Source of the DNA: Bradyrhizobium sp. 164 | GTDB taxonomy: Bacteria > Pseudomonadota > Alphaproteobacteria > Rhizobiales > Xanthobacteraceae | Assembly (NCBI RefSeq): GCF_023073715.1 | Contig: NZ_JADPKA010000008.1 | Location: forward strand, 1 to 64,000 | DNA length: 64,000 nt | Reading direction: 5' to 3' | Part shown: in pieces, positions 27,432 through 35,599 of the stretch | Layout of the letters: every line of letters starts with the position of its first letter | Position numbering within the stretch: the stretch's first letter is position 1 | Made by a program: the position numbers and the translations under genes | Notes under the pieces: model-generated | Databases searched by the model: none | The model's input: only the letters and a program-made list of their open reading frames with translations | Told to the model about the DNA's origin: nothing

Positions 27432-27457
27432 CCCCTTGCGACAACGAGGAGGAGAAG

Positions 27458-27718
27458 ATGAGGAAATATCTGTTTGCCGCCGCCATGGCTACCGCCGTCG
27501 CGCTGCCCGCATTCGCGGACGAGGTCGGCGTTCACGTCGGGCCGGCCGGGGCCGGTGTGACGGTTGGTCAGTCCCATGAATATCGCGAGCGAGACCGAGA
27601 TCGCGACCGCACCACGGTCATCAAAGAGCGTGAACCCGCCGACCGCACCACGGTGATCAAGAAGGAAGATGAATTCGGCAATCGCGAGAAGACTGTGATT
27701 CATCACGACAACGATTGA
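27458..27718 (+). CDS. Small exported charged protein
   Basis: 86 residues with a clean signal peptide (MRKYLFAAAMATAVALPAFA). The mature part starts DEVGVHVGPAGAGVTVG and continues with an Arg/Asp-rich run (YRERDRDRDRTTVIKE) and two near-repeats of RTTVIKxE. A strong ribosome site (gaggaggag) precedes the ATG. The possible EcfG promoter upstream suggests a general-stress role. No known domain. An 11-bp GC hairpin (27727-27751) follows its stop. Confidence 0.8.
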   Translation: MRKYLFAAAMATAVALPAFADEVGVHVGPAGAGVTVGQSHEYRERDRDRDRTTVIKEREPADRTTVIKKEDEFGNREKTVIHHDND

Positions 27719-27726
27719 CGGAGCAT

Positions 27727-27751
27727 GGGCCTCGGCCTGCGGCCGGGGCCC
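27727..27751 (+). terminator. GC-rich hairpin after the small exported protein gene
   Basis: Arms gggcctcggcc (27727-27737) and ggccggggccc (27741-27751) pair with one U-G. There is no T-run, so it may be a weak terminator or an mRNA 3' stabiliser rather than a classical intrinsic terminator. Confidence 0.35.
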
Positions 27752-27778
27752 GCACTCGGCGAATAGAATCGGGGTGGA

Positions 27779-28030
27779 ATGAAGATACACGCACACGCGG
27801 AAAGCCATGTCGTCGAACTCGACGACGGATCGCAATGGCAGATCTTTCCCGGCGATCTTGCGACCACGCTGAGCTGGAAGCCCGAAACTGATCTGCACCT
27901 GGAGCCGAGCCGCGACCGGGTGAGTTCGCATGTGCTGGTCAATGCCGCGGACCGAACCCGCGTGCGGGTGATTGCCGCAGGCGAGACTTGGCCCGACGGC
28001 GAGGTCAAGAACGCGTTGAAGGGCGGCTAA
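27779..28030 (+). CDS. Small hypothetical protein
   Basis: 83 residues, no signal peptide, rich in beta-prone residues (SHVVELDDGSQWQIFPGDL, TDLHLEP). It looks like a compact soluble beta protein of a kind seen as a hypothetical in Bradyrhizobium. Its stop overlaps the convergent marR stop by 4 bp. No function can be assigned. Confidence 0.7.
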   Translation: MKIHAHAESHVVELDDGSQWQIFPGDLATTLSWKPETDLHLEPSRDRVSSHVLVNAADRTRVRVIAAGETWPDGEVKNALKGG

Positions 28031-28551
28031 TCCTCCTGCAACTCGGCCGCGACCCCGGCGAGCCAGCGCCGGATCGTCGTTTCCGTCTTGCTGTCCAAAC
28101 CCAGAGCGAGGCGCTTCTCCAATTCGAGCACACGTTGCCGGCAAGCCTTTAGCAGCGTCGCGCCCCGCGGCGTCAGCGTCCATTGCTGAATGCGGCCATG
28201 GACCGGATGCGGCGTCATTGCGATGGCGCCGTCGCGTTCGAGGTTGCGGATGATGACGCCGACCGTCTGGGGGGTCAGAAAGGTGAGGCGGGCAACGTCG
28301 GCGCCGGACAGGCCGGGATAGGCGTTGAGCATGGTCAGCACCGCGAATTGCGGCGAGGTCACGCCGAGATCGGCGAGGGTGCGCTCCATTTTCAGCCGCA
28401 CCGCGGCGTGGGCCTGGCGCAGCAGATAGCCGAGATAGCCTTGCTCGCCGCGCTTGCCTTCGCCGGGAGCGGGTACACGCACGGCGACGTCGCCGGCGGG
28501 CGCCGTGCGCGCGGTTTTCGATCTTGTGATGGCAGCGGTCTTGTGTGACAT
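28027..28551 (-). CDS. MarR-family transcriptional regulator
   Basis: 174 residues from ATG 28551; the in-frame ATG at 28578 lies beyond a palindrome that covers the first codon. The winged helix is seen in YPGLSGADVARLTFLTPQTV and the wing in GAIAMTPHPVHGRIQQWTLT. The N-terminal ~25 residues are basic and probably disordered. It is divergent from the AhpD-like gene with 54 bp between start codons, so it very likely represses both, responding to an oxidant or phenolic compound. Confidence 0.9.
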   Translation of the reverse strand: MSHKTAAITRSKTARTAPAGDVAVRVPAPGEGKRGEQGYLGYLLRQAHAAVRLKMERTLADLGVTSPQFAVLTMLNAYPGLSGADVARLTFLTPQTVGVIIRNLERDGAIAMTPHPVHGRIQQWTLTPRGATLLKACRQRVLELEKRLALGLDSKTETTIRRWLAGVAAELQED

Positions 28552-28583
28552 ATAAGAGCTCTTATAAGATATAAGCACGCTTA
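28551..28583. promoter_or_regulatory. MarR operator candidates
   Basis: TATAAGAGCTCTTATA at 28551-28566 is a perfect 16-bp palindrome that begins on the marR start codon. A second dyad TAAGC-AC-GCTTA lies at 28572-28583. Both contain the half-site TAAG and sit between the divergent genes, which suits a dimeric autorepressor. The second dyad ends 22 bp before the ahpD-like ATG. Confidence 0.65.
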
Positions 28584-28605
28584 CAATAATACGAGGTGAA
28601 CGGCA

Positions 28606-29085
28606 ATGTCACAGGCCCGCAGCGAATACGAGGATTTCAAGCGCCTCGCGCCCGATGTTTATGATCTGGTGCTGGCGCTGGGTCAGCTTGCAACCAAGGC
28701 CGGTCTCGACAAGCAGCTCATCGAACTCGTCAAGCTGCGCGCCTCGCAGATCAACGGCTGTGCCTTCTGCGTGCAGCATCACGTCCTTCTGTCGGAACGG
28801 ATCGGGGTTTCCACCGACAAGCTCCATCTGGTCGCGGTCTGGCGCGAGGCGCCGATCTTTTCCGCGCGCGAGCGCGCGGCGCTGGCCTGGACGGAGGCCT
28901 TGACGATGCTTCCCGGTGGCGTCAGCGAGGAGGTCTATTCGGAGGCAAAGCGCGAATTCTCCGAAACCGAGCTGACCTACCTGACCTCGGCGGTTGCCTC
29001 GATCAACGTCTGGAATCGGTTTGGTGCGGCGTATCGCTGGACGCCGGCCAAGCGGCCTGTGGCCACGAATGCCGCGGCATCCTGA
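28606..29085 (+). CDS. AhpD-like carboxymuconolactone-decarboxylase-family protein
   Basis: 159 residues. The redox/general-acid motif is NGCAFCVQHH (CxxC followed by His), preceded by ELVKLRASQ, the AhpD-core signature. Members reduce peroxiredoxins or handle peroxides; many are uncharacterised. The ribosome site gaggtga is at 28593-28599. It is divergent from marR with shared palindromes, so it is probably induced by an oxidant that releases MarR. The cupin gene follows 21 bp downstream and may be in the same transcript. Confidence 0.9.
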   Translation: MSQARSEYEDFKRLAPDVYDLVLALGQLATKAGLDKQLIELVKLRASQINGCAFCVQHHVLLSERIGVSTDKLHLVAVWREAPIFSARERAALAWTEALTMLPGGVSEEVYSEAKREFSETELTYLTSAVASINVWNRFGAAYRWTPAKRPVATNAAAS

Positions 29086-29106
29086 TCGCAGCGCGGGGAC
29101 GTCAGC

Positions 29107-29610
29107 ATGACAGCAATGAGTTTGGCCGCTGCGCAGCGCCCGATAGCATCTCGTTCAATGGCGATCGCCGCCCTCGGCGGGCTCGCCTGCGCACTCGCAA
29201 TCGGCAAGGCGCTGCCGGTGACGATCGACACTGTGTCAGGCGCGCTGGCGCCGCTCTGCGCCACGGCTGCGGAGGGTTCGCCGCTCGATAAGGTCGAGCC
29301 GATCGGGTCCTACGCGCTGCCGAACGTCCCGGGCAAGCGCGTCACCATCGTACGTGTGTCCTACGGTCCGGGCGGGTTTTCGCGGCCGCATCGTCACGCG
29401 GGCTCTGTGACGGCCTACATCACCAAGGGCGAGATCCGCTCGCAACTCGGCGGCGGCCCGATCGAGACGTTCGGCGTCGGCGAGTCCTTCTTCGAGCCGC
29501 CGGGCTCGACACATCTCGTCTCCGCCAATGCCAGTACAACAGAGCCGGCGGAATTGATCGCGGTGTTCGTGGCGGATGAGGGCGCGCAGTTGACGACGTT
29601 CTTGGAGTAG
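29107..29610 (+). CDS. Exported or membrane-anchored cupin-domain protein
   Basis: 167 residues. A hydrophobic segment at about 18-36 (MAIAALGGLACALAIG) is a signal or anchor. The cupin carries YGPGGFSRPHRHAGSVTAY (HxH) and FFEPPGSTHLVSAN. It shares LPNVPGK, IRSQL and EPAELIAVFV with the cupin at 17625-18041, so the two are paralogues. Position after the AhpD-like gene suggests MarR-controlled expression. The substrate is unknown. Confidence 0.85.
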   Translation: MTAMSLAAAQRPIASRSMAIAALGGLACALAIGKALPVTIDTVSGALAPLCATAAEGSPLDKVEPIGSYALPNVPGKRVTIVRVSYGPGGFSRPHRHAGSVTAYITKGEIRSQLGGGPIETFGVGESFFEPPGSTHLVSANASTTEPAELIAVFVADEGAQLTTFLE

Positions 29611-29640
29611 CTGGCACTCCTAGCCCGCGACCGCCTTTGT

Positions 29641-30627
29641 TCAGGTTGGCTGCGATCGCCTCAACCGTTTCCACAGGGGTGAGAGACCGTATTCGACTGC
29701 CGGAATCGCAAGTGCGCCGACAAGCAGTCCGAGTACGCCTGAGATGGCTGCTTCGACCGACCATTCGATGATGCCGGCAACGGATGGAAGGACATGTGCG
29801 GCAGCCTCGGTTGCGACATGGATCGTGCGGCCGACCTCGGGTGGGCCATATTTCTCAATGCCGTGCAGGATGATGCCGCCGCCGACCCAGATCATGGCGG
29901 CGGTGCCGATGGTGCTTAGCACCGCCAGGAAGGTGGGCATACCGCGGACGAGCGCGCGTCCAAGTAAGCGGATCGCGCCGCCAGTGACGGAGGCGCTGTC
30001 ATAGCGGGCAAGGGCCATGCCGACATCGTCCGCCTTCACGATCAGGGCTACCACACCGTAGACCCCGGCAGTGATACAGACGCCAACCAGCGCAAGCACC
30101 AGCGCCTGCGTCCAGATGCTCCCCGCCGGGAGGGCTGCCAGCGTGATCGCCATGATCTCCGCCGACAGGATGAAATCTGTCTTGATGGCGCTCGCGACCT
30201 TCTCGTCCTCGACCGACCGGGCATTCAGCGCAATCGGCTGGAGCTGAGCCTCGTGGTGGCGCGCATGATGCGGCATCATGGCCTCGAGCACCTTCTCGGC
30301 ACCCTCGTAGCAGAGAAAGGCTCCGCCCAGCATGAGCAGCGGCGTGACCGCGGCAGGAAGGAAATAGCCAAGCAGCAGGGCAAGGGGAAGCAGAAGCAGC
30401 AACTTATTGCGTAGCGATCCGACCGCAATCTTAGCGACGATCGGCAGTTCGCGTTTCGAGGCAAAACCGATGACGAAGTTAGGCGTGACCGCCGCGTCAT
30501 CGATGACCACGCCAGCCGCCTTTGTGCCCGCTTTGGCAGCCTGACTCGCCACATCGTCGAGCGAGGCTGCTGCCGCCTTTGCAATCGCCGCGATATCGTC
30601 GAGAAGACCGATCAGTCCGACACTCAT
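29641..30627 (-). CDS. DUF808 (YedI-like) inner-membrane protein
   Basis: 328 residues from ATG 30627 (MSVGLIGLLDDIAAIAKAAA), with ribosome site gaaggga upstream; the frame to 30714 is an unlikely extension. DUF808 proteins begin with this soluble helical segment (DDIAAIAKAAAASLDDVA) and then have about 6-8 membrane helices. The stretches GGAFLCYEGAEKVLE and SAIKTDFILSAEIM match the family. Its function is unknown. It is the next gene downstream of the M23 peptidase, 83 bp after it. Confidence 0.88.
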   Translation of the reverse strand: MSVGLIGLLDDIAAIAKAAAASLDDVASQAAKAGTKAAGVVIDDAAVTPNFVIGFASKRELPIVAKIAVGSLRNKLLLLLPLALLLGYFLPAAVTPLLMLGGAFLCYEGAEKVLEAMMPHHARHHEAQLQPIALNARSVEDEKVASAIKTDFILSAEIMAITLAALPAGSIWTQALVLALVGVCITAGVYGVVALIVKADDVGMALARYDSASVTGGAIRLLGRALVRGMPTFLAVLSTIGTAAMIWVGGGIILHGIEKYGPPEVGRTIHVATEAAAHVLPSVAGIIEWSVEAAISGVLGLLVGALAIPAVEYGLSPLWKRLRRSQPT

Positions 30628-30710
30628 AAACCCTTTCCCTTCTTCGTTCGAGCCGGCGGTGTGCGCGACGACACGCTCTTGCTCCGCCTGGGCTTGGAAC
30701 GAGCAAGTCC

Positions 30711-32333
30711 TCAATTCTCCTCGCCGCTCGAGCCCTCGCGCAGGTCCTGCTTGATCACATCTTCCGGCAGCGCGTGTGCCACGGGCTGCGGAGTGCCTGC
30801 GACCTCCGGGCCGATCTCGCGGCCGCGGGCGCGGATCAGGCGCTCATAGGCCGAGACCAGCGTGACGTAGGGACTGACCCAGATCCAACCGTCGCGGGTG
30901 AACACCTGCACGTCGAAATGCAAATGCATCGAGGTGCCGGCGGGATGGTCGAGATAGTTCGAGATCACCCCGATCTTCTCGCCTTCGGTGACGATGCGGC
31001 CATTGAGCACGCCATCGGCGTTCAGCGCCTGCGGGTTCATGTGCATGTAGCGGAAGCGGATGTGCTCGGTGCGGCTGTTGACTTGCAGCGTCACAGCCTG
31101 GTCCTTGGCAGAGCGGATCACGATCGCGTCGCGGACGGCGACGACACCGCGCCGCTTGGGATCGCAGGGCTCGCGGCCGTCGCCGGGCGGCGGGCAATCG
31201 GCGGCGCGAATATCCTCGCCCTGGTGACCATATCCGCCGGCGCACTGCCAGACCTCGAAACTGCGGGACTCGCAGAAATTGTCGCGCCAGGGATAGGCGG
31301 TCGGGCTGTCGCTCCTGTCACGCCTGCCATGGGATTGCGAGCGCACGAAGGCCGGCGCCTTTTCGAGCGGAAAGCGGATCTGTGCATAGGCCATCACGTC
31401 GGGATGGCCGCCTTGCTTGCGATAGCCCGTATTCGGGATGATATCGCCGCTCGGTCGATAGCTGAAATCTGCCGAGCGTCCGGCCGGACGATCGAGGACG
31501 TTAGAGGCAACGTCCATCAGAGGCCGCATCCGTTGCCCGCCCGCGATCCGGAGCGCCTTCAGGAAGCGTTCTGCGACCGGATAGGCTTCCTTGCAGGCGA
31601 GCCGCCGCGGCTTGGCGATGCTGTCAAGGCACTGGATCGACACCACATAGGCAACGCCGAAACGGGTGAAGGCATAGCGCAGATAGCCTTCCCGGATGAA
31701 CCTGCGCAGGTCTGGATAGGTTGCTGCGAGGGGTTTGACCGGCTCGCCCTTGCCGCCAGAGGGATCGGCGATGTCATAGACGAGCGCCGAGCCCGTGATC
31801 TGCACCTCAACCGGCCTTGCGTACACCCGGCTCGGCATGCCGTCGCCGGCGCCAGGCTCGAACGAGAACGTCGCGCTGTAGCCGGCGGGGCCGGCGTCGA
31901 ACATGTCGACGGGATTGAATTCAGCCTGGTAGCGCGACAGCGCGAGCATAGCCGGCGCGCCGTTGCGCTGCGCCTCGAGATACGCGGCGGCGTCGAACGG
32001 TAGCAGCACCGGCACGGGGCTGCGGGCGATGCCAGTGAAGAATTGCGAGGAGACCGCGTTGAGCTGAACCAACGCGGGTATTGCGCGCGGATCATGGCGC
32101 GGCACCGAACGGCGGGGCGCGACAATGAAATCGTCCGCGACCCGCCGACGACTATTGATCTCGGCGCGGAACTGGTCGAGCGCTGCGCGCCAATCGACGC
32201 GCAGGGCCGTGAGCGAGGGGCTGCGAAATTCTTCCGCAGCAAGCGGGGTGGCAATGAGGAGCGAAAGCGACGCCAGGAGTTGCGAGACGAAGCGGAAAGC
32301 TTTCCCAACCACTGTCTCGCCCCCCGGCGGCAC
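30711..32333 (-). CDS. M23 (LytM-type) peptidase-domain protein, exported
   Basis: 540 residues. Signal peptide near the N-terminus (FVSQLLASLSLLIATPLAAE). The C-terminal third holds the LytM zinc site: GYGHQGEDIRA (H-x3-D) and SMHLHFDVQV (HxH), with the intervening MHMNPQALNADGVL. The long middle region (about 60-330) is unassigned. A role as a peptidoglycan endopeptidase or an EnvC-like amidase activator is likely. Starts between 32333 and 32310 are possible. efp lies 25 bp beyond its 5' end on the same strand, so they may share a transcript. Confidence 0.85.
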   Translation of the reverse strand: MPPGGETVVGKAFRFVSQLLASLSLLIATPLAAEEFRSPSLTALRVDWRAALDQFRAEINSRRRVADDFIVAPRRSVPRHDPRAIPALVQLNAVSSQFFTGIARSPVPVLLPFDAAAYLEAQRNGAPAMLALSRYQAEFNPVDMFDAGPAGYSATFSFEPGAGDGMPSRVYARPVEVQITGSALVYDIADPSGGKGEPVKPLAATYPDLRRFIREGYLRYAFTRFGVAYVVSIQCLDSIAKPRRLACKEAYPVAERFLKALRIAGGQRMRPLMDVASNVLDRPAGRSADFSYRPSGDIIPNTGYRKQGGHPDVMAYAQIRFPLEKAPAFVRSQSHGRRDRSDSPTAYPWRDNFCESRSFEVWQCAGGYGHQGEDIRAADCPPPGDGREPCDPKRRGVVAVRDAIVIRSAKDQAVTLQVNSRTEHIRFRYMHMNPQALNADGVLNGRIVTEGEKIGVISNYLDHPAGTSMHLHFDVQVFTRDGWIWVSPYVTLVSAYERLIRARGREIGPEVAGTPQPVAHALPEDVIKQDLREGSSGEEN

Positions 32334-32357
32334 CTGTTGCGATCGCTCTGTTCCCCG

Positions 32358-32924
32358 TTAGTCCTTGGCGCGTTCGGCGTAGGAGCCGTCTTCGGTCATC
32401 ACCACGACGCGGGTGCCGACGGTGATGTGCGGCGGCACGGTGGTGCGCACGCCGTTGGAGAGCACCGCGGGCTTGTAGGAGGAGGAGGCAGTCTGGCCCT
32501 TGGTCACCGGCTCGGTCTCGACCACTTCCAGCGTCACGCGCTGCGGCAGCGCGATCGAGACCGGGTTGGTGTCGTGCATGGACAGCTTGACCGTCATGCT
32601 CTCCTGAAGATAGGCAGCAGCGTCGCCGACGACATCCTTGGAGACCTGGACCTGGTCGTAAGTCTCCGGGTTCATGAAATGGTAGCCGTCACCGTCCTCA
32701 TAGAGGTAGGTGTAGTTGCGCTCTTCGATCGTGGCCTTTTCGACCTGGTCGGTCGTCTTGTAGCGTTCGGAGATCTTTACCCCGTCCGAGATTCGGCGCA
32801 TTTCGATCTGGCTGACCGGGGTGCCCTTGCCGGGATGGATGTTCTCGGCGCTGACGACGACATAAAGCTTGCCGTCTTGCTCGATCACGTTGCCCTTGCG
32901 AATAGAACTGGCGATGACTCTCAA
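32358..32924 (-). CDS. efp: Translation elongation factor P (TTG start)
   Basis: 188 residues when started at TTG 32924, exactly the family length; upstream agcagga is the ribosome site. The in-frame ATG at 33059 would add 45 foreign residues. Relieves ribosomes stalled at polyproline. Three OB/KOW-like domains are present; the loop lysine that receives beta-lysine is Lys33 in HPGKGTP. Divergent from epmA-epmB, the modification enzymes, with 162 bp between. The C-terminus ([19 protein letters not shown]) is typical of Bradyrhizobium EF-P. Confidence 0.97.
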   Translation of the reverse strand: MRVIASSIRKGNVIEQDGKLYVVVSAENIHPGKGTPVSQIEMRRISDGVKISERYKTTDQVEKATIEERNYTYLYEDGDGYHFMNPETYDQVQVSKDVVGDAAAYLQESMTVKLSMHDTNPVSIALPQRVTLEVVETEPVTKGQTASSSYKPAVLSNGVRTTVPPHITVGTRVVVMTEDGSYAERAKD

Positions 32925-33086
32925 AGCTGTATTTCCTGCTTGCTTGGCCCGGCACCGGCCAGGACGTGGTCGAATGGATGGGGGACTTGGGGCCTCAAAT
33001 CGGACCTCGGCGCCCGTTTCGGGCCGCAACATACTGATTTTGCCGTTGGATGCCAGCATTTTGCTGTTCCGAGGGGCAATCGGCTA

Positions 33087-34139
33087 ATGGCTGGGGACAA
33101 GCCGATTTCGCCGTTCTGGTCGCCCGGGCGGCACCGCGACCGACAGCCTTTCCTCCAGGCCAGGGGGGCCATTACCGCGGCTCTCCGGGAATTTTTCGCC
33201 GAGCAGGGCTTCGTCGAGGTCGAAACCTCCGTCCTCCAGATCTCGCCCGGCAATGAGACCCATCTGCACGCGCCCCGGACCGAGATCATGCGGCCGGACG
33301 GCAGCCGCGCGAGCCGTTACCTGCGAACCTCGCCGGAATTCGCCTGCAAGAAGCTGCTGGCGGCGGGCGAGACGCGGATTTTCGAGTTTGCCCGTGTGTT
33401 CCGAGACCGCGAGCGCGGCGACCTGCACCTGCCCGAATTCACCATGCTGGAATGGTACCGCGCAGGCGCCCCCTATGACGCCATCATGGCGGACACCGTC
33501 GTGGTCATTGCCCGTGCGGCGCGGGCGACCGGCATCGGAACCTTCTCGTTCCGAGGCCGGACCGCCGATCCCTTCGCCGAGCCGGAGCTTGTGACGGTCG
33601 CGGGGGCGTTCGAGCGGTTCGCCGGCATCGACCTGCTGTCGACAATCTCGGGCGGCGAGGGTAACCGTGCCGCGCTCGCCGAGGCGGCCGGTGCCAAGGT
33701 CCGTGTGGCCGAGGACGACACCTGGTCCGACATCTTCAGCAAGGTTCTGGTTGAGCATGTCGAGCCGCATCTGGGGCAGGGCCGTTTGACCATTCTGTTC
33801 GAATACCCATCTCCAGAGGCGGCGCTGGCGCGGGTGAAGCTTGATGATCCGCGGCTTGCGGAACGGTTCGAGGTCTATGCTTGCGGCGTCGAGCTTGCGA
33901 ACGGCTTTGGCGAACTCACCGACGCCGAGGAGCAGCGCAAGCGCTTCGCGGAATCGATGACGGAGAAGCAGCGCCGCTACGGAGAGGCCTATCCGCTGGA
34001 TGAGGACTTTCTGGCCGCGGTCGCTGCGATGCCGGAGGCGAGCGGCGTCGCGCTCGGCTTCGACCGGCTGGTCATGCTGGCGAGCGGCGCATCGCGAATT
34101 GATCAGGTGGTGTGGACACCGCCTGCGGGTGAGGCATGA
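33087..34139 (+). CDS. epmA: EF-P lysyltransferase EpmA (GenX/PoxA)
   Basis: 350 residues from ATG 33087. A lysyl-tRNA-synthetase catalytic domain without the anticodon-binding domain, which activates (R)-beta-lysine and attaches it to EF-P. Class II motifs: FAEQGFVEVETSVLQ (motif 1 area), FRDRERGDLHLPEFTMLEWY (motif 2) and GFDRLVML (motif 3). The frame runs upstream to 32043, but that part is antisense to efp. Its stop overlaps the epmB start (ATGA, 34136-34139). Confidence 0.95.
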   Translation: MAGDKPISPFWSPGRHRDRQPFLQARGAITAALREFFAEQGFVEVETSVLQISPGNETHLHAPRTEIMRPDGSRASRYLRTSPEFACKKLLAAGETRIFEFARVFRDRERGDLHLPEFTMLEWYRAGAPYDAIMADTVVVIARAARATGIGTFSFRGRTADPFAEPELVTVAGAFERFAGIDLLSTISGGEGNRAALAEAAGAKVRVAEDDTWSDIFSKVLVEHVEPHLGQGRLTILFEYPSPEAALARVKLDDPRLAERFEVYACGVELANGFGELTDAEEQRKRFAESMTEKQRRYGEAYPLDEDFLAAVAAMPEASGVALGFDRLVMLASGASRIDQVVWTPPAGEA

Positions 34140-35230
34140 CGAAGACCAATCTTGCACGCACTTTGCGCGAGTCGGCTGAGCTCGTCGCCGAAGGCCTGGC
34201 GCCCGCAGCGACGCTGCCGGCGCTGGAGCGCGTTGCCGCGCGCTATGCGGTGGCGATTACGCCGGCGCTGGTCGAACTGATTGACACCGGCAATCCCGAC
34301 GATCCCATCGCACGGCAGTTCGTTCCGACCGCGGCCGAGCTGGACGCACAGCCGGGCGAGAACGCCGATCCGATCGGCGATCATCCGCACTCGCCGGTTC
34401 CCGGAATCGTGCACCGCTATCCGGATCGCGTGCTGTTCAAGTTGGTTCACGTCTGTGCGGTCTATTGCCGCTTCTGCTTCCGCCGCGAGATGGTCGGGCC
34501 CGGTAAGGAAACCGCACTCTCGGACAGCGCCTATCGCGCAGCGATCGACTACATCCGCGCGCATGGCGAGATCTGGGAAGTCATCCTCACCGGCGGCGAT
34601 CCGCTGATGCTGTCGCCGCGTCGCATGAGCGAGATCATGGCCGATCTGGCGGGAATCGATCACGTCAGGATCATCCGTCTTCATACTCGCGTGCCCGTGG
34701 CCGATCCCGCGCGCATCAGCGAGGAGATGATCGCCGCGCTCAAGGTCGAGGGAGCGACCACCTGGGTCGCGTTGCACGCCAACCATGCGCGGGAACTGAC
34801 CGGAACGGCGCGCGCCGCCTGCGCGCGGCTCGTCGATGCCGGCATTCCCATGGTGAGCCAGTCCGTGCTTTTGCGCGGCGTCAACGACGACGTCGCTGCT
34901 CTATCGGATTTGATGCGAGCTTTCGTCGAATGCCGGATCAAACCCTATTACCTGCATCATGGCGATCTCGCGCCGGGCACTGCGCATCTGCGAACCACGC
35001 TGGCGCAGGGACAGGAGTTGATGCGGCAGTTGCGTGGGCGGGTGTCAGGGCTGTGTCAGCCTGATTATGTCGTCGATATTCCCGGCGGCGCCGGCAAGTC
35101 GCCGGTCGGGCCGAATTATGTGGTGGTGGCACAAAATACCGCAGGCGATGCGGGTGAAGCGGGAGCCGAAACGCGCTATCGTATCATGGACTATTGCGGC
35201 GACGTTCATCTCTATCCGCCGGAAACATGA
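34136..35230 (+). CDS. epmB: L-lysine 2,3-aminomutase-like protein EpmB (radical SAM)
   Basis: 364 residues. The radical-SAM cluster motif is CAVYCRFC (Cys107, Cys111, Cys114). GGDPLMLS and the PLP-type segment PGGAGKSPVGPNY are family features. It converts L-lysine to (R)-beta-lysine, the donor for EpmA. It is coupled to epmA by a 4-bp overlap and lies opposite efp, so the full EF-P modification pathway is encoded within 2.9 kb. Confidence 0.95.
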   Translation: MTKTNLARTLRESAELVAEGLAPAATLPALERVAARYAVAITPALVELIDTGNPDDPIARQFVPTAAELDAQPGENADPIGDHPHSPVPGIVHRYPDRVLFKLVHVCAVYCRFCFRREMVGPGKETALSDSAYRAAIDYIRAHGEIWEVILTGGDPLMLSPRRMSEIMADLAGIDHVRIIRLHTRVPVADPARISEEMIAALKVEGATTWVALHANHARELTGTARAACARLVDAGIPMVSQSVLLRGVNDDVAALSDLMRAFVECRIKPYYLHHGDLAPGTAHLRTTLAQGQELMRQLRGRVSGLCQPDYVVDIPGGAGKSPVGPNYVVVAQNTAGDAGEAGAETRYRIMDYCGDVHLYPPET

Positions 35231-35273
35231 GCGGTGCTGGAGCGTGCGTCGGTTTGAGAATGGAGAAGCGGAC

Positions 35274-35528
35274 ATGAAAAAGATCATGGTGGCAGCATCG
35301 CTCGTGGTCTTGCTCGGTGGCGCGGCGGTTGCACAGACCGGCGGCTCCAAGGGCTCGACATCGGGCGGCGCCACCTCTGGAACGGTGTTGCCGGCACCCG
35401 TCGGTCACCGCCAGCCGCGCGCGGCTGACGTGCCGAGCGAAAAAAATCTGAGCGACGCCAATGATCCCTTGAGCAAGGAAAACCAGGCGCTCGACAAGAA
35501 GATCAAGAGCATCTGCCGGGGCTGCTAG
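35274..35528 (+). CDS. Small exported hypothetical protein
   Basis: 84 residues from ATG 35274. Signal peptide MKKIMVAASLVVLLGGAAVA, then a Gly/Ser/Thr-rich linker (GGSKGSTSGGATSGT) and a short charged region ending KKIKSICRGC. Two C-terminal cysteines could be redox-active or disulfide-bonded. It follows epmB by 43 bp. No known family is recognised. Confidence 0.7.
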   Translation: MKKIMVAASLVVLLGGAAVAQTGGSKGSTSGGATSGTVLPAPVGHRQPRAADVPSEKNLSDANDPLSKENQALDKKIKSICRGC

Positions 35529-35534
35529 GAACCG

Positions 35535-35559
35535 CACCTCTCCCCGGCGGGGAGAGGTG
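35535..35559. terminator. Convergent-end hairpin
   Basis: Perfect 11-bp arms cacctctcccc (35535-35545) and ggggagaggtg (35549-35559) with a 3-base loop, between two convergent genes. No T-run on either strand, so it is either a factor-assisted or bidirectional end, or another repeat element. Confidence 0.5.
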
Positions 35560-35599
35560 AAGAATTGAGCCCGCGACTGACACTTCGCCTCGTCACGTC

